From: Alphaproteobacteria bacterium
GTDB lineage: Bacteria; Pseudomonadota; Alphaproteobacteria; Micropepsales; Micropepsaceae
Length of the DNA: 64,000 nucleotides
Assembly (NCBI GenBank): GCA_016783965.1
Contig: JADHVO010000006.1
Coordinates: 62,001-126,000 of the forward strand
Direction of reading: 5' to 3'
Shown: piece after piece, positions 1 through 8,396 of the stretch
Layout: every line of letters begins with the position of its first letter
Position numbering within the stretch: position 1 is the first letter of the stretch
Position numbers and translations under genes: made by a program
Notes under the pieces: generated by a model
Seen by the model: the letters and a program-made list of their open reading frames with translations, nothing else
What the model was told of the DNA's origin: nothing
Database searches by the model: none

Positions 1-242
1 GGCAGCGCGACCTCGAACGTCTTGAGCGAGAAGAGGCCTTCCTTCTCGACAAAGCGGTGCGTGGTGACCCCGATCTCGGTCGTCCATTTGCGCACCATCA
101 TCGCGACGAAGATCCAGATGCCGATCAGCAGGGGGCCGAGGAAAATCAACGCCAGCCAGGCCTTCATGCTGTACCACCAGTGGAAATGTGCCCTGGCGAC
201 AATCCGTTCACCCTGGCCAAGCGACTGCTCGATATAGGACAT
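1..242 (-). CDS. PH-domain (DUF304/bPH_2-like) membrane protein, 3' end outside window
   Basis: The minus-strand frame opens with ATG at 240-242 and runs off the left edge, so only about 80 N-terminal residues are visible. It begins MSYIEQSLGQGERIVARAHF. One strong hydrophobic segment follows (about residues 26-49, LALIFLGPLLIGIWIFVAMM), then TTEIGVTTHRFVEKEGLFS. That order, a short cytoplasmic start, a membrane segment and a strand carrying 'T.HR...K.G', is characteristic of bacterial PH-domain membrane proteins of the YdbS/YdbT type. Their biochemical role is unknown. The gene is divergent from the MBL-fold gene; 243-384 between them shows nothing else clear. Confidence 0.7.
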   Translation of the reverse strand, partial: MSYIEQSLGQGERIVARAHFHWWYSMKAWLALIFLGPLLIGIWIFVAMMVRKWTTEIGVTTHRFVEKEGLFSLKTFEVAL

Positions 243-384
243 CTACCCCCTCCGCACCCCGAAGCCCCACCCTACACTGCAATATGGTGGATTTGCAGCC
301 GGTGTGAAGACGGGCCAGCATGGATACCCGGGTTGCGTGCAGATTGCTGCCTCTGCGCCCGGCCACCGCCTTGGAGGAACGCCC

Positions 385-1110
385 ATGCAGACCCGTGTCG
401 ACCGGATCGCCGACGGCATCCATCGCCTGTCGACCTTCGTGCCGGACATCTCGCCGGTCGGCTTCACCTTCAACCAGTACCTGATCGCCGGGCGCGAGCC
501 GATGCTGTTTCATTGCGGAGGCCGCGGCCTGTTCGCGTCGGTGTCGAAGGCGGCCGCAAGCGTGCTTCCCATCGAAAGCCTGCGCTGGATCAGCTTCGGC
601 CATGTCGAATCCGACGAGAGCGGCTCGATGAACGACTGGCTCGCCGCCGCACCCAACGCGCAGGTGGTGCACGGCCAGACCGGCTGCATGGTGTCGCTCA
701 ACGACCTCGCGGCGCGCCCCCCGCGGCCGCTGAACGACGGCGAGGTGCTCGACCTCGGCGGCAAGCGCGTGCGCTGGATCGACACGCCGCATGTTCCGCA
801 TGGCTGGGAGTCCGGCCTGATCTACGAGGAGACGACCGGCACGCTGTTCACCGGTGATCTCTTCACCCACGTCGGCAAGGGCGAACCCGCGATCGGCAGC
901 GCCAGCATCGTTCAGCCCTCGGCAGACACCGAAGAGATGTTCCACGCCTCGTCGCTGGCGCCAAGCATGCCCGCCACCATCCGCCGCCTCGCCACGCTCA
1001 AGCCCAAGCGCCTCGCCGTAATGCACGGCAGCTGCTTCGAAGGCGACTGCGCGGCCGAGCTCGAGGGCCTCGCCGCCTACTACGACCGCAAAATCAGGGA
1101 AGCTGCCTAG
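385..1110 (+). CDS. MBL-fold metallo-hydrolase, flavodiiron (ODP)-like
   Basis: A 241-residue metallo-beta-lactamase-fold protein. The ATG at 385 is chosen because GGAGG lies just upstream; an in-frame ATG at 304 has no such site. The metal-ligand region reads GHVESDESGSM (His73, Glu75, Asp77). This matches the H-x-E-x-D-H-x-G signature of flavodiiron oxygen-reductase domains except that the last His is Glu78. Further likely ligands are His136/His139 (TPHVPHGW), Asp158 (FTGDLF) and His214 (AVMHGS). There is no flavodoxin domain, so it is a stand-alone ODP-like hydrolase or oxidoreductase of unknown substrate. The kinase gene starts 5 bases after its stop, which suggests co-transcription. Confidence 0.82.
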   Translation: MQTRVDRIADGIHRLSTFVPDISPVGFTFNQYLIAGREPMLFHCGGRGLFASVSKAAASVLPIESLRWISFGHVESDESGSMNDWLAAAPNAQVVHGQTGCMVSLNDLAARPPRPLNDGEVLDLGGKRVRWIDTPHVPHGWESGLIYEETTGTLFTGDLFTHVGKGEPAIGSASIVQPSADTEEMFHASSLAPSMPATIRRLATLKPKRLAVMHGSCFEGDCAAELEGLAAYYDRKIREAA

Positions 1111-1115
1111 CGGAT

Positions 1116-1649
1116 ATGGATCGGCGCATCGTTCTCGTCTCCGGCCCGCCCGGCGCGGGCAAGACAACGCTCGCGCGCCCGCTCGCGAAGACGCTTGGCT
1201 TTGCACTGCTGTCCAAAGACGACATCAAGGAGCCGCTCTACGACGCGCTCGATCACGGCGCATTCGATCCGGAAGCATCAAGGCGCGTCGGCGCCGCCTC
1301 GTGGGAAGTTCTGTGGTCGCTCGCATCGCACGTGCCGCGCCTGGTGCTGGAAGCGAACTTCCACTGGCGCAATGACTATGAGCAGCAGCGCCTGCGCGCG
1401 CTCGAAGGCCGGATCATCGAAGTGTATTGTCGTTGCTCACCCGCGGAAGTAGCGCGCCGTTTCGCACAGCGTGCCGCGCGCCCTGGCCATCATCCCGCAC
1501 ACTATGGCCGCGCAATTGCCGAAGCCGATGTCATGCGTGACTTCGGCCGCCCGATGGGCATCGGCACGCTGGTCGAGGTGGATACGCAGTTGCCGACGGA
1601 TATTCCGGCGCTCGCGGCGAGGATCGAGGCGATCTATTCTTCGCCGTGA
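1116..1649 (+). CDS. P-loop AAA/zeta-type small kinase
   Basis: A 177-residue soluble protein with a Walker A motif GPPGAGKTT at residues 10-18, followed by LARPLAKTLGFALLSKDD, the layout of small-molecule kinases in the AAA_33/zeta-toxin-like group. A basic segment (CRCSPAEVARRFAQRAARPG) looks like the lid that binds phosphate, and GTLVEVDTQLPTDIPAL near the end fits the family's closing strand and helix. The substrate cannot be told from sequence. It follows the MBL-fold gene closely, and its 3' end overlaps the convergent ftsK by 16 bases. No antitoxin-like partner is present, so a housekeeping phosphotransferase is more likely than a toxin. Confidence 0.78.
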   Translation: MDRRIVLVSGPPGAGKTTLARPLAKTLGFALLSKDDIKEPLYDALDHGAFDPEASRRVGAASWEVLWSLASHVPRLVLEANFHWRNDYEQQRLRALEGRIIEVYCRCSPAEVARRFAQRAARPGHHPAHYGRAIAEADVMRDFGRPMGIGTLVEVDTQLPTDIPALAARIEAIYSSP

Positions 1650-4096
1650 TCCGGAAGCAGGACCTCGCGCAGGCCCTTGTGGTTGGGGCGTGACACGACG
1701 CCGTCGTGCTCCATGCGCTCGATCAGGCTGGCGGCCTTGTTGTAGCCGATCTGCAAGCGCCGCTGGATGTAGCTCGTCGTCGCCTTGCGCTCGCGCGCCA
1801 CGATCGCCAGCGCCTTGTCGTAAAGATCGTCGCCGGACTGGGAGTTGCCGCCGGTCCCGCCGCTCATCAGCGCATAGGGATCGTCGCTCTCCTCGTCCGG
1901 CTCTTCCGTCACCGCGTCGAGATATTCAGGCGCGCCCTGCGACTTCAGGTGGCGCACCACGTCTTCCACCTCGTGATCGCTCACGAACGGGCCGTGGATG
2001 CGGCGGATGCGGCCGCCGGCCATCATGTAGAGCATGTCGCCCTGGCCTAGCAGCTGCTCGGCGCCCTGTTCGCCCAGGATCGTGCGCGAGTCGATCTTCG
2101 ACGTCACCTGGAACGAGATGCGGGTCGGGAAGTTCGCCTTGATCGTGCCGGTAATGACGTCGACAGAAGGTCGCTGCGTCGCCGCGATCAGGTGCAGGCC
2201 GGCGGCGCGCGCCATCTGCGCCAGGCGCTGGATCGCGCCCTCGATCTCCTTGCCGCTGATCATCATCAGGTCGGCCATCTCGTCGACCACGATCACGATG
2301 AACGGCATCGGCTCCATCTCGAGGACCTCGTCCTCGTAGATCGGCTTGCCGGTCTCGCGGTCGAAGCCGGTCTGGACGGTTCTCTTGAGCGTCTCGCCCT
2401 TCTCCTTCGCCTTGCGCACGCGGTCGTTGAAGGCCTCCACGCCGCGCACGCCGAGCTTCGACATCTTGCGGTAGCGGTCTTCCATCTCCCGCACCGCCCA
2501 TTTCAGCGCCACGACCGCCTTCTTCGGATCGGTCACGACCGGCGACAGCAGGTGCGGGATGCCGTCATAGACCGACAGCTCCAGCATCTTGGGATCGATC
2601 ATGATCAGCCGGCACTGCTCCGGCGACAGCCGGTAGAGCAGGGACAGGATCATCGTGTTCAGCCCGACCGACTTGCCCGACCCTGTCGTGCCCGCGACCA
2701 GCAGGTGGGGCATCTTGGCGAGGTCTGCCATCACCGGCTCGCCGCCGATGGTCTTGCCCAGCGCCACCGTCAGCGGCGCGCGCGCCTTGTCGTATTCCGC
2801 GCTCGCCAGCATCTCGCGCAGGTAGACCGTCTCGCGCGTGTGGTTCGGCAGCTCGATGCCGATCACGTTGCGGCCCGGGATGGTCGCGATGCGTGCCGCT
2901 ACCGCACTCATCGAGCGCGCCACGTCGTCGGAAAGTGAGATCACGCGCGAGGACTTCACGCCCGCCGCCGGCTCGAATTCGTATAGCGTCACCACCGGGC
3001 CGGGGCGCACCGCCATGATGCGGCCCTTCACGCCGAAATCGGTCAGCACCGCTTCCAGCATGCGCGCGTTTTCTTCCAGCGCCTCGTCGGACAGCGCGTT
3101 GGCCTCGGCCATCGGCACCGCTTCATGCAGCAAGGTCAGCGACGGCAGCTGGTATTCGCCCGACACCAGATCGAGCGCCGGCTGCTTCACCTTCTTGCCG
3201 GGCGCGGTTGAGGCGCGGCGCGCTTCCTCGCGCTTCACACGGCTCTGCTGCCGCTCCGCCAGCCGCGTCGCCGCGATCGGCTCGGGCGCGACATCCAGCT
3301 CATAGCCGGCGTCATCACGGTCTTCGTCACGCGCCTCATGCGCGTAGTCGTCTTCGTCGTCGTGGTCGTAATCGCTGTGATGGTCGTCCTTCGTCTTGCG
3401 GAACGAGAACGACGGCATCTTCAACATCGATCCGGCCCATACGAAGAGGGCCGGCACGTTCGCCGCGCCCATGACGATGGGCTTTAACCTGAGGCCTGTG
3501 GCGAGGAAAGCCAGCGGCAATCCCGTCGCCAGCAGCAGCATGGGCATCAGCCAGCCGATCCAGCTCTGGCCATAGACCTGCGCCACGTGATGTGACAGCG
3601 CGGCCACTGCGATCCCGATCAGTCCGCCATTGCCGGCCGGCAGCGACAGCAGCGCCGGAAGGACGCCAAGCCCCGCCGCGACCAGCACTGTGCCGATCGG
3701 CCAGGCGAAGCCGCGCCAGAACACGTGCTTCAGCGTCTGCCCGCGCATCGCGACAAAGCCCCAGGTCAGCAGGGGCAGCAGCACCAGCACGGCCGCCAGG
3801 CCGAAGGACTGTAACAGGATGTCCGCCGCCGTGGCGCCGACGCCTCCGAACAGGTTCGACGGCTCGACGCCGGTCGCGTTGTTCAGGCTGCCGTCGGTCG
3901 AGGAATAGGTGAGCAGCGACAGCAGCGCCGCCGCTCCGGCCAGCAGCAGCAGCAGGCCCGCGCCGCGCATGATGACAAGCCTGAGCAGCCGCGCCATCGA
4001 GCGCCGGGCATCGGCCAGCGCATCCTGCATCGCCGCGCCGCGCGACCGCGGCTGATACACGCCACCGGCCATGATGCGACGCCCTGCCTGGCTCAT
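1634..4096 (-). CDS. ftsK: DNA translocase FtsK
   Basis: An 820-residue FtsK/SpoIIIE protein, which pumps DNA at the division septum and helps resolve chromosome dimers. The N-terminus has four hydrophobic segments (roughly residues 40-200), then a short acidic, His/Asp-rich linker (DHHSDYDHDDEDD) much shorter than in E. coli. The motor follows with Walker A GTTGSGKSVGLNTMIL, Walker B VIVVDEMADLMM and ATQRPSVDVITG. The C-terminal winged-helix gamma domain (LYDKALAIVARERKATTSYI to GLREVLL) binds polarised sequences such as KOPS. The ATG overlaps the stop of dapC as ATGA, so the two are translationally coupled. Confidence 0.97.
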   Translation of the reverse strand: MSQAGRRIMAGGVYQPRSRGAAMQDALADARRSMARLLRLVIMRGAGLLLLLAGAAALLSLLTYSSTDGSLNNATGVEPSNLFGGVGATAADILLQSFGLAAVLVLLPLLTWGFVAMRGQTLKHVFWRGFAWPIGTVLVAAGLGVLPALLSLPAGNGGLIGIAVAALSHHVAQVYGQSWIGWLMPMLLLATGLPLAFLATGLRLKPIVMGAANVPALFVWAGSMLKMPSFSFRKTKDDHHSDYDHDDEDDYAHEARDEDRDDAGYELDVAPEPIAATRLAERQQSRVKREEARRASTAPGKKVKQPALDLVSGEYQLPSLTLLHEAVPMAEANALSDEALEENARMLEAVLTDFGVKGRIMAVRPGPVVTLYEFEPAAGVKSSRVISLSDDVARSMSAVAARIATIPGRNVIGIELPNHTRETVYLREMLASAEYDKARAPLTVALGKTIGGEPVMADLAKMPHLLVAGTTGSGKSVGLNTMILSLLYRLSPEQCRLIMIDPKMLELSVYDGIPHLLSPVVTDPKKAVVALKWAVREMEDRYRKMSKLGVRGVEAFNDRVRKAKEKGETLKRTVQTGFDRETGKPIYEDEVLEMEPMPFIVIVVDEMADLMMISGKEIEGAIQRLAQMARAAGLHLIAATQRPSVDVITGTIKANFPTRISFQVTSKIDSRTILGEQGAEQLLGQGDMLYMMAGGRIRRIHGPFVSDHEVEDVVRHLKSQGAPEYLDAVTEEPDEESDDPYALMSGGTGGNSQSGDDLYDKALAIVARERKATTSYIQRRLQIGYNKAASLIERMEHDGVVSRPNHKGLREVLLPDHGEE

Positions 4097-5289
4097 GACC
4101 GCCCCAGAATTTCTGTCATCCTTTCAAGAGCGGCCGTAATGGTTGACAGGTCGTTAACAAGCGCGACCCGCAGGTACGAAAACCCAGGATTGCTGCGGGA
4201 ATTTCCCGCGATCACTTCTCGGCCCATATAGGCGCCCGGCAGGGTCCGCACGCCCACCTCGCGCCACAGCCTTAAGGCTGTTTCCTCGCCATTGCCGACG
4301 TCGAGCCAGAGGAAGAATCCCCCCTCCGGCAGGCGGAAGCCGGCGCGGTTGCCGAGCATTCTCTGCGCCAGCCGGAATTTCTCCTGGTAGCCGGCGCGGT
4401 TGGCCTCGACATGCGCCTCGTCGCGCCATGCCGCGGCGCTGGCCGCGATGATCGGCAACGGCACTTGCGGTCCCGCGTAGTTGCGGAACTGACGAAAGCG
4501 CTCCATCAGCTTCGCCTCGCCCGCCACGATGCCCGAGCGCAGCCCCGGCAGCCCCGATCGCTTCGACAGCGAATGGAAGGTCAGCAGCCGGTCATAGGGC
4601 GCGCCGCGGACGGGCAGGGCGCTAACCGGTGGCGTCTCAAGATAGATGTCGGCGTAGCACTCGTCGGCGAACACCGTGAAGTCGTATTGGTCGGCCAGCG
4701 CGAACAGTGTTCGCCAATACTGTTCGGAGGCGCAGGCGCCCTCCGGGTTCGAGGGCGAGCAGATGTACACCGCCGCCGTGCGCTCCAGCGTTTCCCTCGG
4801 CAGCGACGCGAAGTCCGGCAGGAAGCCGGTCTCTGCCATGGCCGGCACGAACACCGGTTCGCCGCCGCTCGCCAAGGCCGCCGCCGCATAGCACTGGTAG
4901 AACGGATTGGGGAGCAGCACCGCCGGCCGCTTCCCGGCCTTCGTTTCCGGCATCACCGTGAACAGCGCCAGGAACAGTCCTTCGCGCGTACCGTTCAGCG
5001 GCAGCACGTTCTTCTCCGGATCGATCGAGGCTGGCGCGAGCCCGAAGCGCGACATCAGCCATCCCGCCGCCGCCTGGCGCCAGTCGGCCGTACCGTTGAT
5101 CGGCGGATACTGCCCGAAGTCCTTCGCATGCTTTTCGAGCGCCTCGGTCACGAACGGCGGCACCGCGCCGTTGGGATCGCCAACCGCAAGCGAGATCACC
5201 GGCATCCCCGGCTTGTGCGGATCGAGCAAGGTCGCCAGCTTCGCAAACGCCGCCGGCGGAAGTTCGGAAAGTCGTCCCGGAAAGAGCAT
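4093..5289 (-). CDS. dapC: Succinyldiaminopimelate aminotransferase-type PLP enzyme
   Basis: A class I/II aminotransferase of 398 residues. The PLP lysine is K243 in HSLSKRSGLPGLRSG, a signature of the DapC branch; Asn181 (SPSNPEG) and Asp209 (VFADECYADIY) are the expected cofactor contacts. DapC converts N-succinyl-2-amino-6-ketopimelate to N-succinyl-LL-diaminopimelate in the lysine and peptidoglycan pathway. asd, dapE and dapD lie elsewhere in this window. The ATG at 5289 (MLFPGRLSEL), preceded by an AAGG site, is preferred: the frame stays open upstream to 5430, but that extension is encoded by a palindromic repeat. The stop overlaps the ftsK start. Confidence 0.88.
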   Translation of the reverse strand: MLFPGRLSELPPAAFAKLATLLDPHKPGMPVISLAVGDPNGAVPPFVTEALEKHAKDFGQYPPINGTADWRQAAAGWLMSRFGLAPASIDPEKNVLPLNGTREGLFLALFTVMPETKAGKRPAVLLPNPFYQCYAAAALASGGEPVFVPAMAETGFLPDFASLPRETLERTAAVYICSPSNPEGACASEQYWRTLFALADQYDFTVFADECYADIYLETPPVSALPVRGAPYDRLLTFHSLSKRSGLPGLRSGIVAGEAKLMERFRQFRNYAGPQVPLPIIAASAAAWRDEAHVEANRAGYQEKFRLAQRMLGNRAGFRLPEGGFFLWLDVGNGEETALRLWREVGVRTLPGAYMGREVIAGNSRSNPGFSYLRVALVNDLSTITAALERMTEILGRS

Positions 5290-5348
5290 GGTGCCTTCTA
5301 TCACGCGCTGCTTCGCGTCGCACCGCGGCCCCGCAATCCAATAATAGG

Positions 5349-5474
5349 CGTCATGGCCCGCCTCGTGCCGGCCATCCATGAGCACCCAGGCGGCAAAGCG
5401 ATACGGCGCGCGCAGCGCTGTTCTCGTCACCCTCGGTGTTCTTGGATCGCCGAGACGAGCCCGGCGATAACTGG
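5349..5474. repeat. Composite palindromic repeat element, copy 1
   Basis: Two arms in inverted orientation flank about 60 bases. The left arm (5350-5380) contains GTCATGGCCCGC and CCGGCCATCCATG; the right arm (5442-5472) contains TTGGATCGCC and CCCGGCGATAAC. Each arm can fold alone, and the arms also match each other as TGGATnGCC...GGCnATGAC, with a changed base on both sides of the stem in the right arm. Translated on the plus strand it gives the MARLVPAIHEHP-type peptide commonly seen as spurious ORFs in alphaproteobacterial genomes. It lies just upstream of the dapC start. Confidence 0.78.
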
Positions 5475-5551
5475 CTCGTTCACGCCTTTGTGCGACTTGA
5501 GCCAGCGGTCAGCCGCTATCGTCCACCTGTTCTCGCCGGGGAGGGGCGGCC

Positions 5552-6271
5552 ATGAACGCTCTCGGAGCACGCGTCTACGGCATTGCCGCGATCATGATGG
5601 GGGTCGCGGGCCTGTTATGGGCCGATTTCGCGACGGGCGGCTTGCGTGTGCCGGCAACCCTGCCGGGCCGCGCGTTGCTTGCATACGCCGTGGGTGCGTT
5701 GCTGATCGCTGGCGGCGCGTTGATCAACTGGCGGCGTGCCTGGGGCGCCGCGCTGCTGGCGGCGATCTTCGGTCTCGGTTTTCTCCTGGTCGATCTGGTC
5801 CCGCTGATCGCGCATGCGAGCCGTTTCGATTACTGGGAAGCCACCGCCGAGCCAATGGCGATGACCATGGGCGGCCTGGTCGCCTTCGCGTCACCGTCCT
5901 CCCGCCTCTCGCGCATCGCCCTCTACGTCTTCGCCTGCTGCCTGATGGTCTTCGGCACGGCCCACTTCGTGTTCGCCAAGCTCTCGGCAACCTTTGTGCC
6001 GGGCTACCTTCCACCGAGCCAGATGTTCTGGGTCTATGTCACCGGCGCCGCAGCAATCGCGGCCGGCCTCGCGATCCTTTCGGGCATCCTCGCCCTGCTC
6101 GCGGCACGCCTGCTCACCCTGATGTATGTCCTGTTTGGCATCCTGGTGCACACGCCGTTCGTGTTGGCGAAGCCCGCCGATCACAACGTCTGGATCGAGT
6201 TCATGGTGAACCTCGCGCTCGCCGGCGCTGCCTGGATCGTCGCTGACACGCTTGCCGAGCGCCGCCGCTAG
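5552..6271 (+). CDS. Polytopic membrane protein of unknown function
   Basis: A 239-residue, very hydrophobic protein with about seven predicted membrane segments, beginning GARVYGIAAIMMGVAGLLW and ending VNLALAGAAWIVADTLAERR. Its start is supported by a GGGGAGGGGCGG run before the ATG. The segment FGTAHFVFAKLSATFVPGYL resembles DoxX-like/DUF4267-type membrane proteins, but I cannot assign a function. It is a single gene, divergent from dapC across the palindromic repeat, and convergent with amtB, from which it is separated by a hairpin terminator. Confidence 0.72.
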   Translation: MNALGARVYGIAAIMMGVAGLLWADFATGGLRVPATLPGRALLAYAVGALLIAGGALINWRRAWGAALLAAIFGLGFLLVDLVPLIAHASRFDYWEATAEPMAMTMGGLVAFASPSSRLSRIALYVFACCLMVFGTAHFVFAKLSATFVPGYLPPSQMFWVYVTGAAAIAAGLAILSGILALLAARLLTLMYVLFGILVHTPFVLAKPADHNVWIEFMVNLALAGAAWIVADTLAERRR

Positions 6272-6347
6272 CGCCCATAAGCACATCCCACGCGTTAACG
6301 GGCGTCTAGCTACGCACCGGCAACGGTTTCACCCGCAGAAACAAGAA

Positions 6348-6369
6348 GGGCGCCGGTTGCCCGGCGCCC
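6348..6369 (-). terminator. Rho-independent terminator of glnK-amtB
   Basis: GGGCGCCGG, a 4-base loop and CCGGCGCCC form a perfect 9-bp stem. Read on the minus strand it is followed by TTCTTGTTT. It lies about 34 bases past the amtB stop. Confidence 0.8.
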
Positions 6370-6402
6370 CAGTTGATCAGGAGGAAGCAGTCACACGGGG
6401 GA

Positions 6403-7752
6403 TCAGCCGTGCACCGTTTCTCCGTGGAGGTTGATGTCGAGACCTTCGACCTCGACCTCCTTGGAGACTCTGAGACCCACGATCATGTCGATCACCTTGA
6501 GGATGATGAACGTGCCGACACCGCAATACACGAACACCGCCGCCACGTCGTAGAACTGGATCAGCATCTGGTGGCCGTTCCCGTCGAACAGCCAGCCGCC
6601 ATTTGGCGCCCCGGCCGCGTTGATCGCCTTCTTGGCAAGGGCGCCCGTCAGCATCGCGCCCAGTGCACCGCCCACGCCGTGCACGCCCCAGGTGTCGAGC
6701 GCGTCGTCGTAGCCAAGCCACTTCTTCACATAGACGGAGGAGAAATAGCAGACCACGCCCGCTGCGACGCCGATAATCAGACCGCCGAAGCCATCGACGA
6801 AGCCCGAGGCCGGCGTGATCGCCACGAGGCCTGCGACCGCGCCAGAGATCATGCCGAGCACCGAAGGCTTGCGGGAGACGATCCACTCCGAGAACATCCA
6901 GCCCAGCGCCGCCGCCGCGGTTGCGATCTGCGTCGCCGCCGCAGCCATGCCGGCGTTGTAGTTCGCTGCGGTGGCCGAGCCGGCGTTGAAGCCGAACCAG
7001 CCGACCCACAGCAGGGATGCGCCGATCAGGGCGAAGAGCAGGTTATGCGGCGCCATGTTCTCCGTGCCGTAGCCGACGCGCTTGCCGAGCATCAGACACG
7101 CCACGAGACCTGCGGTACCGGCGTTCAGATGCACGACGGTTCCGCCGGCGTAGTCGAGTGCGCCCAGCGTGCCCAGCCAGCCGCCGCCCCATACCCAGTG
7201 GGCGATCGGCACGTAGATCAGGAGCAGCCATAGCGACATGAACCACATGAAAGCCGAGAACTTCATGCGATCCGCGATCGCGCCGGCGATCAGCGCCGGG
7301 GTGATGATGGCAAAGGTCATCTGGAAGAACATGTAAACCGATTCCGGGATCGTGCCTGCGAGCGGGTTGATGCTCTTCAGACCCATCTGGAACAGCATGA
7401 ACTGGTCGAAGCTGCCGATGTACTGGTTGAGGTTGCTGTCCTTGTTCGTCGTGAACGCCACCGAATAGCCGATGATCATCCACAGCACGGTGATAATGGC
7501 CGTCGCGCCAAAGCTCTGCGCGGCGGTGGCAAGGATGTTCTTCTTGCGCACCATGCCGGCGTAGAACAGGGCAAGGCCCGGAATCGTCATGAGCAGGACG
7601 AGCGCGCTGGATGTGATCATCCAGGCGGTATCGCCCGAGTTCAGCGGATCCGGCGGCGGTGCCGCGGCAAAGGCCGGTCCCATCGTGAGCAGGAGCGCAC
7701 CCGCGCCGGCGGCGCCTGCTACTCCGATAGTCTTCAGTTTGCTGTGAATCAT
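6403..7752 (-). CDS. amtB: Ammonium transporter AmtB
   Basis: A 449-residue Amt/Rh family channel with a signal-like first hydrophobic stretch ending PAFAAAPPP and about 11 further membrane segments. Family features visible are the early pore region GLALFYAGMVRKKN, the conserved DYAGGTVVHLNAG (first pore histidine) and GVHGVGGALGAMLTG (second pore histidine). It conducts ammonium/ammonia across the inner membrane and is gated by GlnK. A GGGGAC ribosome site precedes the ATG. It lies 40 bases downstream of glnK on the same strand, the standard glnK-amtB order, implying nitrogen-limitation control. Confidence 0.97.
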   Translation of the reverse strand: MIHSKLKTIGVAGAAGAGALLLTMGPAFAAAPPPDPLNSGDTAWMITSSALVLLMTIPGLALFYAGMVRKKNILATAAQSFGATAIITVLWMIIGYSVAFTTNKDSNLNQYIGSFDQFMLFQMGLKSINPLAGTIPESVYMFFQMTFAIITPALIAGAIADRMKFSAFMWFMSLWLLLIYVPIAHWVWGGGWLGTLGALDYAGGTVVHLNAGTAGLVACLMLGKRVGYGTENMAPHNLLFALIGASLLWVGWFGFNAGSATAANYNAGMAAAATQIATAAAALGWMFSEWIVSRKPSVLGMISGAVAGLVAITPASGFVDGFGGLIIGVAAGVVCYFSSVYVKKWLGYDDALDTWGVHGVGGALGAMLTGALAKKAINAAGAPNGGWLFDGNGHQMLIQFYDVAAVFVYCGVGTFIILKVIDMIVGLRVSKEVEVEGLDINLHGETVHG

Positions 7753-7792
7753 TGTTCTGTCGTCCCCTTCGTTTGATCCCTAGCGAGAGCGC

Positions 7793-8149
<357 letters not shown>

Positions 8150-8189
8150 TTAATATTCCGCCCGCGCACCCCGGGGGCCTTAGCGCTTC

Positions 8190-8205
8190 ATCAAGAACCG
8201 TGCCG
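8190..8205 (-). promoter_or_regulatory. Possible sigma-54 promoter of glnK-amtB
   Basis: On the minus strand CGGCACGGTTCTTGAT matches the -24/-12 consensus TGGCACG-N4-TTGCW at 10 of 12 positions with correct spacing, but the usually invariant C of the -12 GC is A. It would give a leader of about 50 bases before glnK. An inverted repeat TTCCTT-N8-AAGGAA lies upstream at 8225-8244. Confidence 0.35.
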
Positions 8206-8396
8206 CGCTGCAGCGAAATGACAGTTCCTTGAATCGAAAAGGAATTTTCTTGTCAGGCGACCCGCTTGAACTTTCCGGATCACGAAATCTGCTGAATTTC
8301 TGAGCAATCGCGCCGAATTGCCCAGATTCCGTGCGCACCGGGAAGCGGGACAATTCCCGCCGCGCATTTCGCGTCGGCGCCCCCTAAGGTCGGTCC

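Noticed and set aside
1116..1649. Zeta-toxin of a toxin-antitoxin pair
   Set aside because: No antitoxin gene is adjacent, and the P-loop kinase fold is shared by many housekeeping enzymes.
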